Origin: Truepera sp.
GTDB taxonomy: Bacteria; Deinococcota; Deinococci; Deinococcales; Trueperaceae
Direction of reading: 5' to 3'
Assembly (NCBI GenBank): GCA_032027045.1
Contig: JAVSMU010000001.1
Coordinates: forward strand, 1,120,646-1,184,645
Length of the DNA: 64,000 bases
Below, piece after piece: positions 31,767 through 40,797 of the stretch; the first letter of the stretch is position 1, and each line of letters opens with the position of its first letter. The notes below the pieces were generated by a model. It was not told where the DNA came from and made no database searches. It saw only the letters and a program-made list of their open reading frames with translations. Both the position numbers and the translations under genes were made by a program.

Positions 31767-33962
31767 ATGGTCACCGTGGTGCCCAAGAGCCTGCTAGCTG
31801 CCACCGATTACCTGGCGCCTCAAGACGCCGCCAAGCTGGCGGCGGCGTACGAGTTCGCCGAGGAGATGCACCGCGGCATGCTGCGGCGCTCCGGCGAGCC
31901 GTTCATCACGCACCCCGTGGCCGTCACCGAGATCCTCGCCGAGATGCGGCTAGACATAAGCGCGCTGATGGCCGGCCTGCTCCACGACACGGTGGAGGAC
32001 ACCCCCGCCACCTTCGAGCAGGTGGAGGAGAAGTTCGGCGAGACGGTAAGGCGCATAGTCGAGGGCGAGACCAAGATAAGCAAGCTGGCCGTGCGCGTGT
32101 ACGAGAACGAGCAGGCCGAGAACCTGCGCCAGATGCTCCTGGCCATGACGAGCGATGCGCGCATCATCCTCGTCAAGCTGGCCGACAGGCTGCACAACAT
32201 GCGCACCCTGCGCTTCATGCCGCCTCACAAGCAACTCAGCATCGCCGAGGAGACGCTCGAGATCTTCGCGCCGCTCGCCAACCGCTTGGGCATCAACCAC
32301 ATCAAGAGCGAGCTGGAGGACATCTCCTTCCGCTACCTGGAGCCCGAGCGTTACCTGCAACTGCAGCGCCAGGTGCGCATGCGGCAGTCGGAGCGCGAGT
32401 CGTACGTGAAGCAGAGCATCAAGCTACTTGACGGCCGCCTCGAGCAGGAAGGCCTCAAGTTCGAACTGTCGGGCCGCAGCAAGCACCTTTACAGCATCCA
32501 CCGCAAGATGCAGCGCGACCACCGCAACCTCGACCAGATCTTCGACCTCATGGCGATAAGGACCATCCTCGACCCGGAACCCAACGGCAGCGACATGCCC
32601 AGCGAGGAGGCCGAGAAGGCCGCCTGCTACCGGGCGCTCGGCATCGTCCACTCGCTGTGGACACCCATCCCGGGCCGCTTCAAGGACTACGTGGCCGTGC
32701 CCAAGCCCAACGGCTACCAGAGCCTCCACACCACGGTGATCGGGTTGTTGGGGCAGCCGATAGAGGTGCAGATCCGCACGCGGCGCATGCACGAGGTGGC
32801 CGAGTTCGGGGTGGCGGCGCACTGGGCCTACAAGGAGGGCGTGACCGACACGGCCGAGATCCAGCGGCGCCTGGGTTGGATGAAGCAGCTGTTCGAGGTG
32901 GACACCAGCTCGGACGACGCCGACTCGTTCATCGACGCCGTGAAGACCGACTTCTTCAGCGAGCGCGTGCTGGTGTTCACGCCCGCCGGCGACGTGGTGA
33001 ACCTGCCGCGGGGCTCCACGCCCATCGATTTCGCGTACCACGTGCACACCGAGGTGGGGCACAGGTGCATAGGCGCGCGCGTGAACGGCGAGATAGTGCC
33101 CCTGAACCACGAGCTGACCACCGGCGACCGCGTGGAGGTCTTGACGAACCGTTCCAGCCAGTACGGGCCGTCGGCCGACTGGGTGAACATCGTGGTCACC
33201 CGCGGCGCCAAACAGAAGATCAAGCACTACTTCCGCGCCCAGGCCCGGCAGATGCAGCTCGAGAGCGGCAGGCGCTCGTTGGAGCGGGCGCTACGGCGCC
33301 GCAGCCTGCCCGTGGCCAAGCTGACCACGCGCGCGAAGCTCGAGGAGGTGGCCAAGCAGCTCCTCAAGGTGGACAACACCGACGAGCTGCTGTTGGCGCT
33401 CGAGTCGGGCCGCCTGTCGCCCAAGAGCGTGGTGGAGGCGCTGGTGCCCGACCTGGTTCAGGAGCGCCGCCCCTCACCCAGCAGCGAGGCGCCCAAGAAG
33501 GGCGTGAGCGGCGTGTACGTGGACGGGCTGGACGCCCCCGCCAACCTGGCCAAGTGCTGCAGCCCCGTGCGCGGCGACGACGTGGTGGGTTACGTGACGC
33601 GCGGCCGCGGCATAAGCGTTCACCGCGTCGACTGCCCCAACGTGAAGCACCTGATGCTCACCGACAGCGACCGTTTCGTGCAGGTCACCTGGGACAGCCC
33701 CTCGGGCGAGGTCTTCCAGGTGGACTTCGAGGTCATCGGCGTGGACCGCCCCGGCCTGTTGAAGGACGTGCTAGACGTGATTAACGGCATGAACAAGAGC
33801 GCCAGCCGCGTGGCCGCCGACGTGCAGAGCGCCATGCGCGCGCGCATCATGTTCCGGGTGGACGTGAAGGACCATTCGGAGATCGAGTTCATCAAGGACA
33901 ACGTGGGGCGCATCGCCGACGTGACGCGGGTGTACAGGAGCAAGCCCGGGTGGAAGGCGTGA
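31767..33962 (+). CDS. rsh: Bifunctional (p)ppGpp synthetase/hydrolase, RelA/SpoT homologue
   Basis: Makes and degrades the stringent-response alarmone (p)ppGpp. The 731-residue long-form RSH has an N-terminal HD hydrolase domain with an intact LLHDTVEDTP motif, the synthetase domain (KPNGYQSLHTTVIG), a TGS domain (VFTPAGDVVNLPRGSTPIDFAYHVHTEVG), a helical/zinc-finger region with LAKCCSPVRGDDVVGYVTRGRGISVHR, and a C-terminal ACT domain. Both catalytic halves look intact. A TATCCT box lies 11 bp before the ATG. It overlaps a tyrosine phosphatase gene. Confidence 0.95.
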   Translation: MVTVVPKSLLAATDYLAPQDAAKLAAAYEFAEEMHRGMLRRSGEPFITHPVAVTEILAEMRLDISALMAGLLHDTVEDTPATFEQVEEKFGETVRRIVEGETKISKLAVRVYENEQAENLRQMLLAMTSDARIILVKLADRLHNMRTLRFMPPHKQLSIAEETLEIFAPLANRLGINHIKSELEDISFRYLEPERYLQLQRQVRMRQSERESYVKQSIKLLDGRLEQEGLKFELSGRSKHLYSIHRKMQRDHRNLDQIFDLMAIRTILDPEPNGSDMPSEEAEKAACYRALGIVHSLWTPIPGRFKDYVAVPKPNGYQSLHTTVIGLLGQPIEVQIRTRRMHEVAEFGVAAHWAYKEGVTDTAEIQRRLGWMKQLFEVDTSSDDADSFIDAVKTDFFSERVLVFTPAGDVVNLPRGSTPIDFAYHVHTEVGHRCIGARVNGEIVPLNHELTTGDRVEVLTNRSSQYGPSADWVNIVVTRGAKQKIKHYFRAQARQMQLESGRRSLERALRRRSLPVAKLTTRAKLEEVAKQLLKVDNTDELLLALESGRLSPKSVVEALVPDLVQERRPSPSSEAPKKGVSGVYVDGLDAPANLAKCCSPVRGDDVVGYVTRGRGISVHRVDCPNVKHLMLTDSDRFVQVTWDSPSGEVFQVDFEVIGVDRPGLLKDVLDVINGMNKSASRVAADVQSAMRARIMFRVDVKDHSEIEFIKDNVGRIADVTRVYRSKPGWKA

Positions 33963-34534
33963 AGTTGTCGGAATCGGCCGCCGACACCGATAAGATCCGC
34001 GTTCTGTTCGTATGCATGGGTAACATCTGTCGCTCGCCCACGGCGGAGGGAGTGTTCCGCAAGCTGGTGGAAGAGGCCGGCCTGTCGGGGCGCGTGGAGG
34101 TGGACTCGGCGGGCACGCACGCCTACCACGTGGGCGACCCGCCGGACGCCCGCTCGCAGGCCGCGGCGGCCGCGCGTGGCTACGACCTGAGTGGACTGCG
34201 GGGCCGCCAACTATCGGAGTACGACGCCGAGCGGTTCGATTACGTGCTGGTGATGGACCGCGGCAACTACAACCGCACCGTTGGCCTCTTCGGGAGCGCC
34301 GAGCCGAGCGATGGGCAACGCGCCCGAGTGCGGCTGTTCATGGACTTCGCAGCTGGGCGTGCCGAGGTGGAGGTGCCGGACCCCTACGCGGGCGGGTCCG
34401 AGGGCTTCGAGCTGGTGCTGGACATGATCGAGGAGGCTGCTGGCGGGTTGCTGGCTGAGATAAGGGCCCGCTTGGCGTCTTTCGACGCCGGTGTACATGA
34501 AATGAGCGCCCCGCCGGTTTCCAACGGCACCTGA
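33959..34534 (+). CDS. Low-molecular-weight protein-tyrosine phosphatase
   Basis: A 191-residue phosphatase of the LMW-PTP/arsenate-reductase fold. The P-loop VCMGNICRSP carries the nucleophile Cys (C19) and Arg (R24), and the general acid is in VPDPYAGG. It dephosphorylates tyrosine on cytoplasmic proteins or acts in polysaccharide control, and no kinase partner is nearby. The GTG at 33959 overlaps the rsh stop (GTGA). A GTG nine bases earlier is possible. The C-terminal 20 residues extend beyond the usual fold. Confidence 0.93.
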   Translation: MKLSESAADTDKIRVLFVCMGNICRSPTAEGVFRKLVEEAGLSGRVEVDSAGTHAYHVGDPPDARSQAAAAARGYDLSGLRGRQLSEYDAERFDYVLVMDRGNYNRTVGLFGSAEPSDGQRARVRLFMDFAAGRAEVEVPDPYAGGSEGFELVLDMIEEAAGGLLAEIRARLASFDAGVHEMSAPPVSNGT

Positions 34535-34934
34535 CGATCACCTCTTAAGGCTGCTTCTTCCGACCTGACCTGGTTCGAGGGTCGCCACCGCGCTGGTCCG
34601 ACGGGGCAGGGGGATGGTAACACGGTCGGTGACGGTCGGCATTTGGTGCCGCGTGGTTCTCGTTATTCGGCCTGTTGTCTGGGTCTCTTGAGACCCCCTT
34701 ACCCGTTTCCTCACATGTGAAGTACCCCGCAAACGTTCTGTCTAGGCGATAACGAGGCCGCTTCTTGGCCCTTGCCTAGTTGTCGTGCATGAGAGGATCC
34801 GGCGGAAGTAAGAGTCTCGTAAGGATTGCCTGCTAGGCTTTCCTCAGCACGGGCAAAGCCTGTGCGTGTACTACCAGGCGACCGGGCCAATAATCCATAT
34901 CATTTCCCGGCTGCCCATTCGGAAGGAGCGCAAA
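34535..34934 (+). other. Pilin upstream region with structured leader
   Basis: A 400-bp gene-free stretch, visibly richer in A/T than its neighbours. A CUUG-capped hairpin lies at 34681-34696. A CTAGGC/GCCTAG inverted repeat brackets a GGCC/GGCC hairpin near 34744-34780. Two mutually exclusive stems lie closer to the pilin: AGGCTTT (34835-34841) with AAAGCCT (34855-34861), or GCCTG (34858-34862) with CAGGC (34875-34879). No convincing promoter or tRNA was found. Confidence 0.4.
34681..34696 (+). terminator. Hairpin with CUUG tetraloop
   Basis: GGGTCT and AGACCC form a 6-bp stem with a CTTG loop, about 150 bp after the phosphatase gene. The following bases are C-rich rather than a clear U-tract, so termination of the rsh operon is only likely. 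Confidence 0.35.
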
Positions 34935-35318
34935 ATGCGCAACCGTAAGACGCAAGGCTTCACCCTGATCGAGCTGCTGATCGTAATCGCGATCATCGGC
35001 ATCCTGGCAGCGGTACTCATTCCGAACCTGCTCAACGCCCGCGTTCGGGCCTTTGAGACCGGCGCCCAAGCCTGCTTGAAGGAACTCGCCACCCTTGAAG
35101 AAGCAAATGCGATTGACGATCCGTATATATATGACGGGACTGGCGGACTTGCGGCCGACGCCAACGCATGCGACAACGTTACGGTAACGGCTCTCACGGG
35201 CTCTGGCACGACCTGGTTCGGTTACTCTGGCGTCCATACGGGTGGCGGTCAGACCTACTACATTTCGGCAGGCAGTGGCGTGAGCACGACCCAGCCTACT
35301 GCTCCTGCTGCTCCGTAA
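34935..35318 (+). CDS. pilA: Type IV pilin (major pilin-like)
   Basis: A 127-residue prepilin. The short basic leader RNRKTQG is cut before F in G/FTLIELLIVIAIIGILAAV by the prepilin peptidase. The hydrophobic N-terminal helix with Glu at mature position 5 is the assembly signal. The globular part is small, with two Cys and a Thr/Ala/Pro-rich tail. An AAGGAG site precedes the ATG. It stands alone, with its own structured leader and a strong terminator, just upstream of two minor-pilin operons, so it is probably the fibre subunit for adhesion, twitching or DNA uptake. Confidence 0.92.
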   Translation: MRNRKTQGFTLIELLIVIAIIGILAAVLIPNLLNARVRAFETGAQACLKELATLEEANAIDDPYIYDGTGGLAADANACDNVTVTALTGSGTTWFGYSGVHTGGGQTYYISAGSGVSTTQPTAPAAP

Positions 35319-35341
35319 GCTGCCTGATTGACGGGCATGCA

Positions 35342-35365
35342 GGCCGCCTTTCGGGGCGGCCTTTT
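35342..35365 (+). terminator. Terminator of the pilin gene
   Basis: GGCCGCC (35342-35348) pairs with GGCGGCC (35355-35361), with a 6-nt loop and TTTT directly after. A textbook intrinsic terminator. Confidence 0.8.
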
Positions 35366-35618
35366 CACTAACTTGACAACCTCACCCCAGCAAGCTGCTC
35401 CGACAGGTTGTCTAAGCTCCATCTTGCCTTGCCTCGCGCGGGGCTCCCAGTAGACTGCACGTAGTAGTTGGCCCCGTGGACCGGATGGGTGAAGTTCGCA
35501 TACCCGGAGAGTAGTCTTGATCTCACCTGACAACCTACTCCGGATCGTCAACCCCTCGTTGGCGTCCGTCAGAAGTGCCCTCAAGGGCGCTCTCCACGCG
35601 AAGCTGGACTTTGCCTAG

Positions 35619-37126
35619 CTTTAGTCCAGTTGGCGCTGAAGAATCGGGTTCGTCTCGTTAGCAGCGGGTAGTTCTGTCCTGGTTTCGTGTCCTCGTTTTG
35701 CAGGTTTTGTCGTCCTGGGCGTCGTTTCCTTGCAATACAATGGGTTATGAGACCCCCGAGAAGCGCGGTGGAGGACGCACAAGGCGCGCTGTTCCAGACC
35801 GAGCTCGCTCACCTGGTCGACGAGCGGCATCCGCTCGTGCGCTTGGCGGGCGAGATCGACTGGGCGGCGTTCGACGAGGCGTTCGGTGTGGCTTACGCCG
35901 ACAGCAACGTCGGCAGACCACCCGCCCCCACGAGGCTGCTGGTCGCGCTGCACTACCTGAAGTACACCTTCGACCTGAGCGACGAGAACGTCATCTTGCG
36001 CTGGCTGGAGAACCCTTACTGGCAGTTTTTCTCTGGTGAGAAGTTCTTCCAGCACGAACCACCCATCGACTCATCCAGCATGACCAGGTGGCGTAACCGA
36101 GTCGGTGAAGCCGGCGCCGAACAGCTCTTGAAGGAAACCATCCAGGCCGGCTTGCGCCTCAACCTCATCAAGGCCAGTCAACTAGCGCGCGTGAACGTGG
36201 ATACCACCGTGATGGAGAAGAACGTCCGTCACCCAACCGATGCCAGGCTCCTCGATCGGGCGCGGGAGAAGCTCGTGAAGCAAGCCCGCGCCGAAGGCAT
36301 CCAGTTGAGGCAATCGTACGTGCGCATCGGGAAGCAGACGTTGTTGCTGCAGTCTCGTTACGCGCACGCCAAACAGTTCAAGAGGGCGCGTAAGGCCACC
36401 AGGAGGTTGAAGACCTTCTTGGGTCGCGTCATCCGCGACGTGCAGCGCAAAGCCAGCAACCCCAGCCCTGAGCTCCAGAACCTCTTAGCGCTCTCAGAAC
36501 GCCTGCACTCTCAGAAGCGAAGCGACAAGGGCAAGCTTTACAGTCTGCACGAACCCAACGTGGATTGCATCAGCAAGGGCAAGGCGCATAAGCGTTACGA
36601 GTTCGGCTGCAAAGTGGCCCTGGCCACCACCAGCAAGGGCGGTTGGTTACTCGCTGCCAAGGCTCACCCGGGCAACCCCTACGACGGGCATACTCTCGCG
36701 AGCACGCTCGAGCAGGTCACCGACCTGGTCGGGCGCGAACCTAAACACGCTTTCGTGGACATGGGTTACCGCGGCCACGGTTACGAGGGGCCCGTCACCG
36801 TGAACGTCGATAAACGCCGGCGCGGCAGGACGCCTAAGAGCACCTGGCGCTGGATGAAGCGAAGGTCCGCCATCGAACCGACCATCGGGCACTTGAAGGC
36901 GCATAAGCGGTTGGACAAGAGCCGCTTGAAAGGCGAGCTCGGCGACCGACTCAACGTCATCTTCGCTGCCGCGGCCATGAACCTGCACAAGATCATGAAG
37001 GCCCTCACCGGAACCCCGGCTATCTTGGCTCGATTCCTGGCCTGGCTACTCGACCGCCTAGAACACCGACCAGGAACCCTCGGACGCGCTGGCGCACGCC
37101 AGACGAATACTTCAATGTCGACTTCC
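35619..37126 (+). mobile_element. IS5-family insertion sequence (ends approximate)
   Basis: The transposase gene lies between CTAG tetranucleotides at 35615-35618 and 37127-37130, the same target that the second IS in this window duplicates. The right end (GGAAGTCGAC read inward) is placed where a foreign reading frame (the aroM-like remnant) begins. The left end is uncertain because no clean inverted repeat was found. Only a GAAG...TTCGTCT similarity is shared. An actual duplication of CTAG is therefore not proven. Confidence 0.55.
35736..35741 (+). promoter_or_regulatory. -10 box of the IS transposase
   Basis: TACAAT ends 5 nt before the transposase ATG at 35747. Confidence 0.35.
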
Positions 37127-37147
37127 CTAGAGCCGTCCAGGGCTTAG
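35747..37147 (+). CDS. IS5-family transposase (DDE)
   Basis: A 466-residue transposase. The N-terminal DUF772-type region (LLVALHYLKYTFDLSDENVI..WLENPYWQFFSGEKFFQHE) and the catalytic core match the IS5 group. First Asp is in RVNVDTTVMEKN, second in AFVDMGYRGH, and Glu in RRSAIEPTIGHLK. The frame is open, so it may be active. The last eight or so residues are probably read from flanking DNA beyond the element, because the next frame there encodes a fragment of an unrelated gene. Confidence 0.92.
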   Translation: MRPPRSAVEDAQGALFQTELAHLVDERHPLVRLAGEIDWAAFDEAFGVAYADSNVGRPPAPTRLLVALHYLKYTFDLSDENVILRWLENPYWQFFSGEKFFQHEPPIDSSSMTRWRNRVGEAGAEQLLKETIQAGLRLNLIKASQLARVNVDTTVMEKNVRHPTDARLLDRAREKLVKQARAEGIQLRQSYVRIGKQTLLLQSRYAHAKQFKRARKATRRLKTFLGRVIRDVQRKASNPSPELQNLLALSERLHSQKRSDKGKLYSLHEPNVDCISKGKAHKRYEFGCKVALATTSKGGWLLAAKAHPGNPYDGHTLASTLEQVTDLVGREPKHAFVDMGYRGHGYEGPVTVNVDKRRRGRTPKSTWRWMKRRSAIEPTIGHLKAHKRLDKSRLKGELGDRLNVIFAAAAMNLHKIMKALTGTPAILARFLAWLLDRLEHRPGTLGRAGARQTNTSMSTSLEPSRA

Positions 37148-37341
37148 CGGGCGCCTCACGCCTTGCGGTCATTCGCCCCGCTGCTGTACAAGTCCCAGGT
37201 ACCCTCCGGGAGTACCGCGAAAACCTAGGGCTTGACGCAACAGTTACGTCGGCCTTTCCCTACGACGATAACGCAGTCGCTAGCGCGACCTCCGCGGCCA
37301 AGGAACTCCGGTCCGCGGCTCCAGCGCTGGTATTGTCGTGA
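37128..37341 (+). pseudogene. Fragment of an AroM-like gene
   Basis: A 70-codon open stretch starts at the right edge of the IS element and reads RAVQGLAGASRLAVIRP, then an FPYDDNAVASATSAAKEL segment and APALVL before a TGA. This resembles the middle of AroM-family proteins (a V-I-V-P strand, a variable part, then a helix before an LDCMGY motif). The start codon and N-terminus are absent and it stops just before the expected motif. It looks like a relic cut by the insertion. Identity is by eye and uncertain. Confidence 0.4.
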
Positions 37342-37711
37342 ACGGTTAAACCAGGCTTGCCCACCCTCCAAGGCGGGTGACTGCGGTAGTCGATCTGACC
37401 ACTCTAGGTCGCACTTCAGCGTGCAGCACCCACTCTTGGACGGATCCGATCATGCACCCAGGCGAAGAGACAGCCTGAACAGAGTGCGTATGGAAGCACA
37501 GGGAAAGGGCAACGTCAATACCAAGACGACAGGCCATCACAACCCAGGAGCCCTTGACAAAAGGGGGCCTACACATGGAAACGTCGACTAGTCTGCAACT
37601 CAGACGCTCTCACCCCAACCACCATTTTCTCACTGCTAGCGCCCATCTCCCCCAGCCAGGGGTAGAGAAATCGCACAGGTAGACCTAACCTCCAGCTAGG
37701 AGCGTGGCTCA
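37342..37711. other. Leader region of minor-pilin operon 1
   Basis: A 370-bp gene-free, less GC-rich region. It contains a TTGACA (37554-37559) with no clear -10 partner, and AGGAG 9-10 nt before the PilX-like ATG at 37712. An open frame at 37232-37591 has no recognisable features and is not called. Confidence 0.4.
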
Positions 37712-39199
37712 ATGAAGCACAGAACCGAGGGCATCGCAATCGTTCTCGTCATCGTGATTGCAGCAGTAACTATGCTTACTGCGCTATTCACGTCGGCCGC
37801 ACTAAGTGTGGCGAGTAGAGGTTCCGCCTCAAGTGACAGGAATTCGACCCAGGCCCTCTTGGCCGCAGACTCGGGCCTCAAGACGCTGAAGGCCCGCGGC
37901 GCGACCATCCCGTATTCGGAGTCGGATGGCTCGTTCACCAACTGGATTGCCGAGAACTTCGCCACCTTGGATATGGGAGACGGGGTCACGGCCACAATTT
38001 CGGTGGTGGATGAGGACGAGGATGCCAACCGAATCACCGTGCAATCGGTGGGGGCGGTTGGGCCCTTCCGGCGCACCGTAGTGCAAGAGTTCGAGATCGT
38101 GATTGGCCCGCCCCTGCCGCTTTCGGCCACTGTGCCCGGTGCGTTGACCTCAGTAGGGTCCATTAAGTCAAGCTCGGGTGCGGCACGCGTGTATGGCAAG
38201 CCCAACACCGACGCAGCTTGGACCACAACGCAGATTCCGATAATCGAGAAAAGCAAGACGACGTACCGAGATGCAACGGCCTGCGATGCGCTCACCGATG
38301 ACTACATCGAAGTCGCTGGAGTCGTCTACGTGGCTACGGACTCATCTACGTGCCCGGCGAACCTAAGCGTAAGTCGCGTTACGGACCATTCACCGTTCGT
38401 ACTTCCCGGGGCCACCAAAGTAGGTATTCGCGGCACAGCCATTGCAGAAGATCTTCCTTCTCCAGTCGGAAACCCCCCGACCTCCACGGTGAAAGTTACC
38501 CATGGAACGAGGACCCTCTTCGGCCTTGACAGCCCCATCTCTATCGGTGGGAACTCAATGGGCACAGTCGTGGGGATAGACGGGGACGAATTCACGATCA
38601 AGTGGTCGATACCTCCCAGCTCTCAGCCTGAAGGAACCATCGTGCGACGCGATATTTCCTCGGGGGTAACTATGGGAGCGTGTCCGACGGGAACCAACGT
38701 TTCGCAGAGCTTCCCCCAAGGGTGCGATGCCGGTGTCGACTTGACCAGCCTCTTCTACAAGACCTTCCACGTTGCTAGTCCGAACCTCCTCAAGGACTCG
38801 CTACCTGCCGCCAACCGCCTTACCGGCTCCCAAGTGGCCGGCAGAACGCTCTCCGGCATCACGTGGGTGACGAACCCGGACAACAACTTCCGGGATCAGA
38901 CGGGCAGCGGGATTCTGATCATCGAGAACAATCCGAACCAGACGATCAACCTCAATGTCAGCAACGATTTCATCGGGCTAATCTACGTAATCGGTGATGC
39001 GAATATCCAAGGCAACGCGCAATACCATGGTGCAATCATCGTTGATGGAGAGGCAACAGTCGATACGTCTGTCCAGGGCACAACTGATATCCATTACGAT
39101 CCGCTTCACCTGATGCGAGCCTTAGCCGGACTCACGGTGCCGAACCCGGACCCGGGTGGACTCGGCCAAGCACTCAACAACACCTGGCGGATCAGATGA
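37712..39199 (+). CDS. PilX-like minor pilus assembly protein
   Basis: A 495-residue membrane-anchored protein. After a short basic start the hydrophobic helix (GIAIVLVIVIAAVTMLTALFTSAALSV, about 7-33) lacks a classic prepilin cleavage motif, as in PilX/GspK-type proteins. The long C-terminal part is Ser/Thr/Asn-rich beta structure, ending with the GLIYVIGDANIQGNAQYHGAIIVDG pattern seen in large surface pilus components. It starts the first of two minor-pilin operons and overlaps the next gene (ATGA). Codon use is more A/T-rich than in housekeeping genes of the window. Confidence 0.75.
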   Translation: MKHRTEGIAIVLVIVIAAVTMLTALFTSAALSVASRGSASSDRNSTQALLAADSGLKTLKARGATIPYSESDGSFTNWIAENFATLDMGDGVTATISVVDEDEDANRITVQSVGAVGPFRRTVVQEFEIVIGPPLPLSATVPGALTSVGSIKSSSGAARVYGKPNTDAAWTTTQIPIIEKSKTTYRDATACDALTDDYIEVAGVVYVATDSSTCPANLSVSRVTDHSPFVLPGATKVGIRGTAIAEDLPSPVGNPPTSTVKVTHGTRTLFGLDSPISIGGNSMGTVVGIDGDEFTIKWSIPPSSQPEGTIVRRDISSGVTMGACPTGTNVSQSFPQGCDAGVDLTSLFYKTFHVASPNLLKDSLPAANRLTGSQVAGRTLSGITWVTNPDNNFRDQTGSGILIIENNPNQTINLNVSNDFIGLIYVIGDANIQGNAQYHGAIIVDGEATVDTSVQGTTDIHYDPLHLMRALAGLTVPNPDPGGLGQALNNTWRIR

Positions 39200-39612
39200 A
39201 ACGGAACCACGGCTTCACTTTGATAGAGCTCCTTATTGTGATTGGAATCGTAGGGGTTCTAGCGGCCGTCGGTGGCCTCGGAGGAAGCGCACTGCTCCAA
39301 ACCGCTAGGCTAAACAGCGCAGTAACAACGATCGAGACGCAGGTTGGCAACGCCCGTAGGTTCGCAAAGGAGACCGACGAACCCGTTGCCCTGACGGTAG
39401 AAGAATCCGCAGGAGCATGGGTAGTGAAAGTTGGCTCACGAGCGACCGACCTGCAGGGCGCCAGCGTAACGAGCGGTCCGGCAAGCATGACCCTTTATCC
39501 GCCGTATGGCACATACCCTGGGGCAGCTCAAACGATACGAGTGCAGGTGGGTAACAGGAGTGCCCAAGTCCACGTAACCGGCGTCTTCGCCCGAACGGTT
39601 GTTGACAGATGA
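39196..39612 (+). CDS. FimT/GspH-like minor pilin
   Basis: A 138-residue prepilin starting MKRNHG/FTLIELLIVIGIVGVLAAVGG, with the cleavage site after Gly6 and Glu at mature position 5. The rest is a small beta domain (SAVTTIETQVGNARRFAKE) matching the GspH/FimT layout. It overlaps both neighbours by four bases (ATGA), so the operon is translationally coupled. It probably helps prime the pilus, and FimT-like proteins can bind DNA in competent bacteria. Confidence 0.88.
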   Translation: MKRNHGFTLIELLIVIGIVGVLAAVGGLGGSALLQTARLNSAVTTIETQVGNARRFAKETDEPVALTVEESAGAWVVKVGSRATDLQGASVTSGPASMTLYPPYGTYPGAAQTIRVQVGNRSAQVHVTGVFARTVVDR

Positions 39613-40016
39613 AGCGCTCTGACGGTTTCACCCTGATAGAAGCCATCGTTGCCATGACGCTCCTTGCGATCGTCGGGGTCTCGCTCACTGCGATGCTGCC
39701 GATGATAACCAGGAATACGCAAGCGGCAACAATCGACACTTCCGAAAGCCAGCAGGCCATCAGCATCTTCGAGCAGATCGCCCGTGACTGGTCGAACCCA
39801 GGGGCCTGGTCCAGCGGAATAGTCTACCTTCCAGACTCGAGCGCCCTGGCCGTTGCCGACTACGTGCAACTCGAAATGGCTTCCATCGGTCGAGCTTGCA
39901 CCGGGAGCGTCACGGCTCCTTCGCCCGAGCGCCGGCGCGTCACAATCAGCTGTCCTGCCACAAATACTCTCCCGCAGCGAGACATAAAAGCCGAATTCGG
40001 TGATCCGAATGCCTGA
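39609..40016 (+). CDS. PilV/GspI-like minor pilin
   Basis: A 135-residue prepilin starting MKRSDG/FTLIEAIVAMTLLAIVGVSLTAM, cleavage after Gly6. The LIEAIVAMTLLAIV helix is typical of PilV/GspI proteins. Two Cys in the C-terminal half may form a disulfide. It overlaps the FimT-like gene and the following PilW-like gene. Confidence 0.88.
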   Translation: MKRSDGFTLIEAIVAMTLLAIVGVSLTAMLPMITRNTQAATIDTSESQQAISIFEQIARDWSNPGAWSSGIVYLPDSSALAVADYVQLEMASIGRACTGSVTAPSPERRRVTISCPATNTLPQRDIKAEFGDPNA

Positions 40017-40797
40017 TTCCGCCCGCAGTAGCGGCTTCACTCTCGTCGAGCTGCTAGTGGCAATGGCAATTCTCGGCGTACTGATTTCAGCAGTGGTAAC
40101 GCTATCCGGGGCATTCCTGGGTTACTCACGCCATGCAAACGTCATCAACACTGGCATAGCTGAACTCAACGACGTCTCGGGGTACCTCGCCACCAACGCG
40201 CGCCGAGCACTTCGCGGACTCGGTTGCCAGAACACCGTCGGAACCGCCGGCAACCCGAATGATCCCGCGGTGAACTGCGGCGTGCAAAGCAGCGTGGCGA
40301 TTTCCTACGGCGGATCAAGCTTCGCGTGCTCGACCACGTCGGCGGACGGGCCGTGCATTGCGCTGGTGGTGCCGGTAGTCGACCGATCGACCGAAACATC
40401 TGACATCACCGGTTTTGAACTACTGGCATATCGCGTGATCCCGCTTTCTAGCTGGGCGGCCGATCCCGGAGTTGCTGCAGGTTGGGATGGGGCCGATACT
40501 CCCACACTCCTCGAGTATCGCGCGGACCTAGGGTGTGGTACGACCTGTGCCCAGCCACCGGCAAACCCCACCGCTGTGACCGCAACCTACGAATCGCTGG
40601 TGGCAACCGACCTGTTTCTCGAGGATGAAAATGGACTATCAATGCGCCCGTTCCAGGTTGTAACCGACCCGTTGAGCCCGGATCTCAAGCTTCAGTCAGT
40701 TACCTTTAGGCTCCGCACGAGAGGTGCGGGCCTGGAGCGTGACGTCATCCTCCCAAGCGGAAATGCTCTGGTCGTCACGGCAACAAGCCGGCCATGA
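40009..40797 (+). CDS. PilW/GspJ-like minor pilin
   Basis: A 262-residue prepilin starting MPDSARSSG/FTLVELLVAMAILGVLIS. The ATG at 40009 overlaps the previous gene by eight bases. A GTG at 40000 is possible. The large C-terminal domain (DVSGYLATNARRALRGLG, four Cys in pairs) fits PilW/GspJ. It ends operon 1. Confidence 0.88.
   Translation: MPDSARSSGFTLVELLVAMAILGVLISAVVTLSGAFLGYSRHANVINTGIAELNDVSGYLATNARRALRGLGCQNTVGTAGNPNDPAVNCGVQSSVAISYGGSSFACSTTSADGPCIALVVPVVDRSTETSDITGFELLAYRVIPLSSWAADPGVAAGWDGADTPTLLEYRADLGCGTTCAQPPANPTAVTATYESLVATDLFLEDENGLSMRPFQVVTDPLSPDLKLQSVTFRLRTRGAGLERDVILPSGNALVVTATSRP

Larger units (their letters stand above)
35319..35746. other. Gap between pilin and IS transposase
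   Basis: It holds the pilin terminator, then about 380 bp with no credible gene. Around 35603-35630 an inverted repeat CTGGACT...AGTCCAG contains a CTAG (35615-35618), a possible left target site of the IS element. The transposase promoter lies at its right end. Confidence 0.4.

Noticed and set aside
34555-34590. tRNA-like T-arm (TGGTTCGAG)
   Set aside because: No matching acceptor, D or anticodon arms around it.
34790-34934. c-di-GMP-I (GEMM) riboswitch before pilA
   Set aside because: CAAAGCC and a later CCAGG...ACCGG are suggestive, but the first hairpin with its tetraloop and the GACGCAAAGC core are missing. Kept only as an unassigned structured leader.
37232-37591. 119-codon ORF between the IS and minor-pilin operon 1
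   Set aside because: No ribosome binding site, no domain, biased composition, and it overlaps the aroM-like remnant in a different frame.
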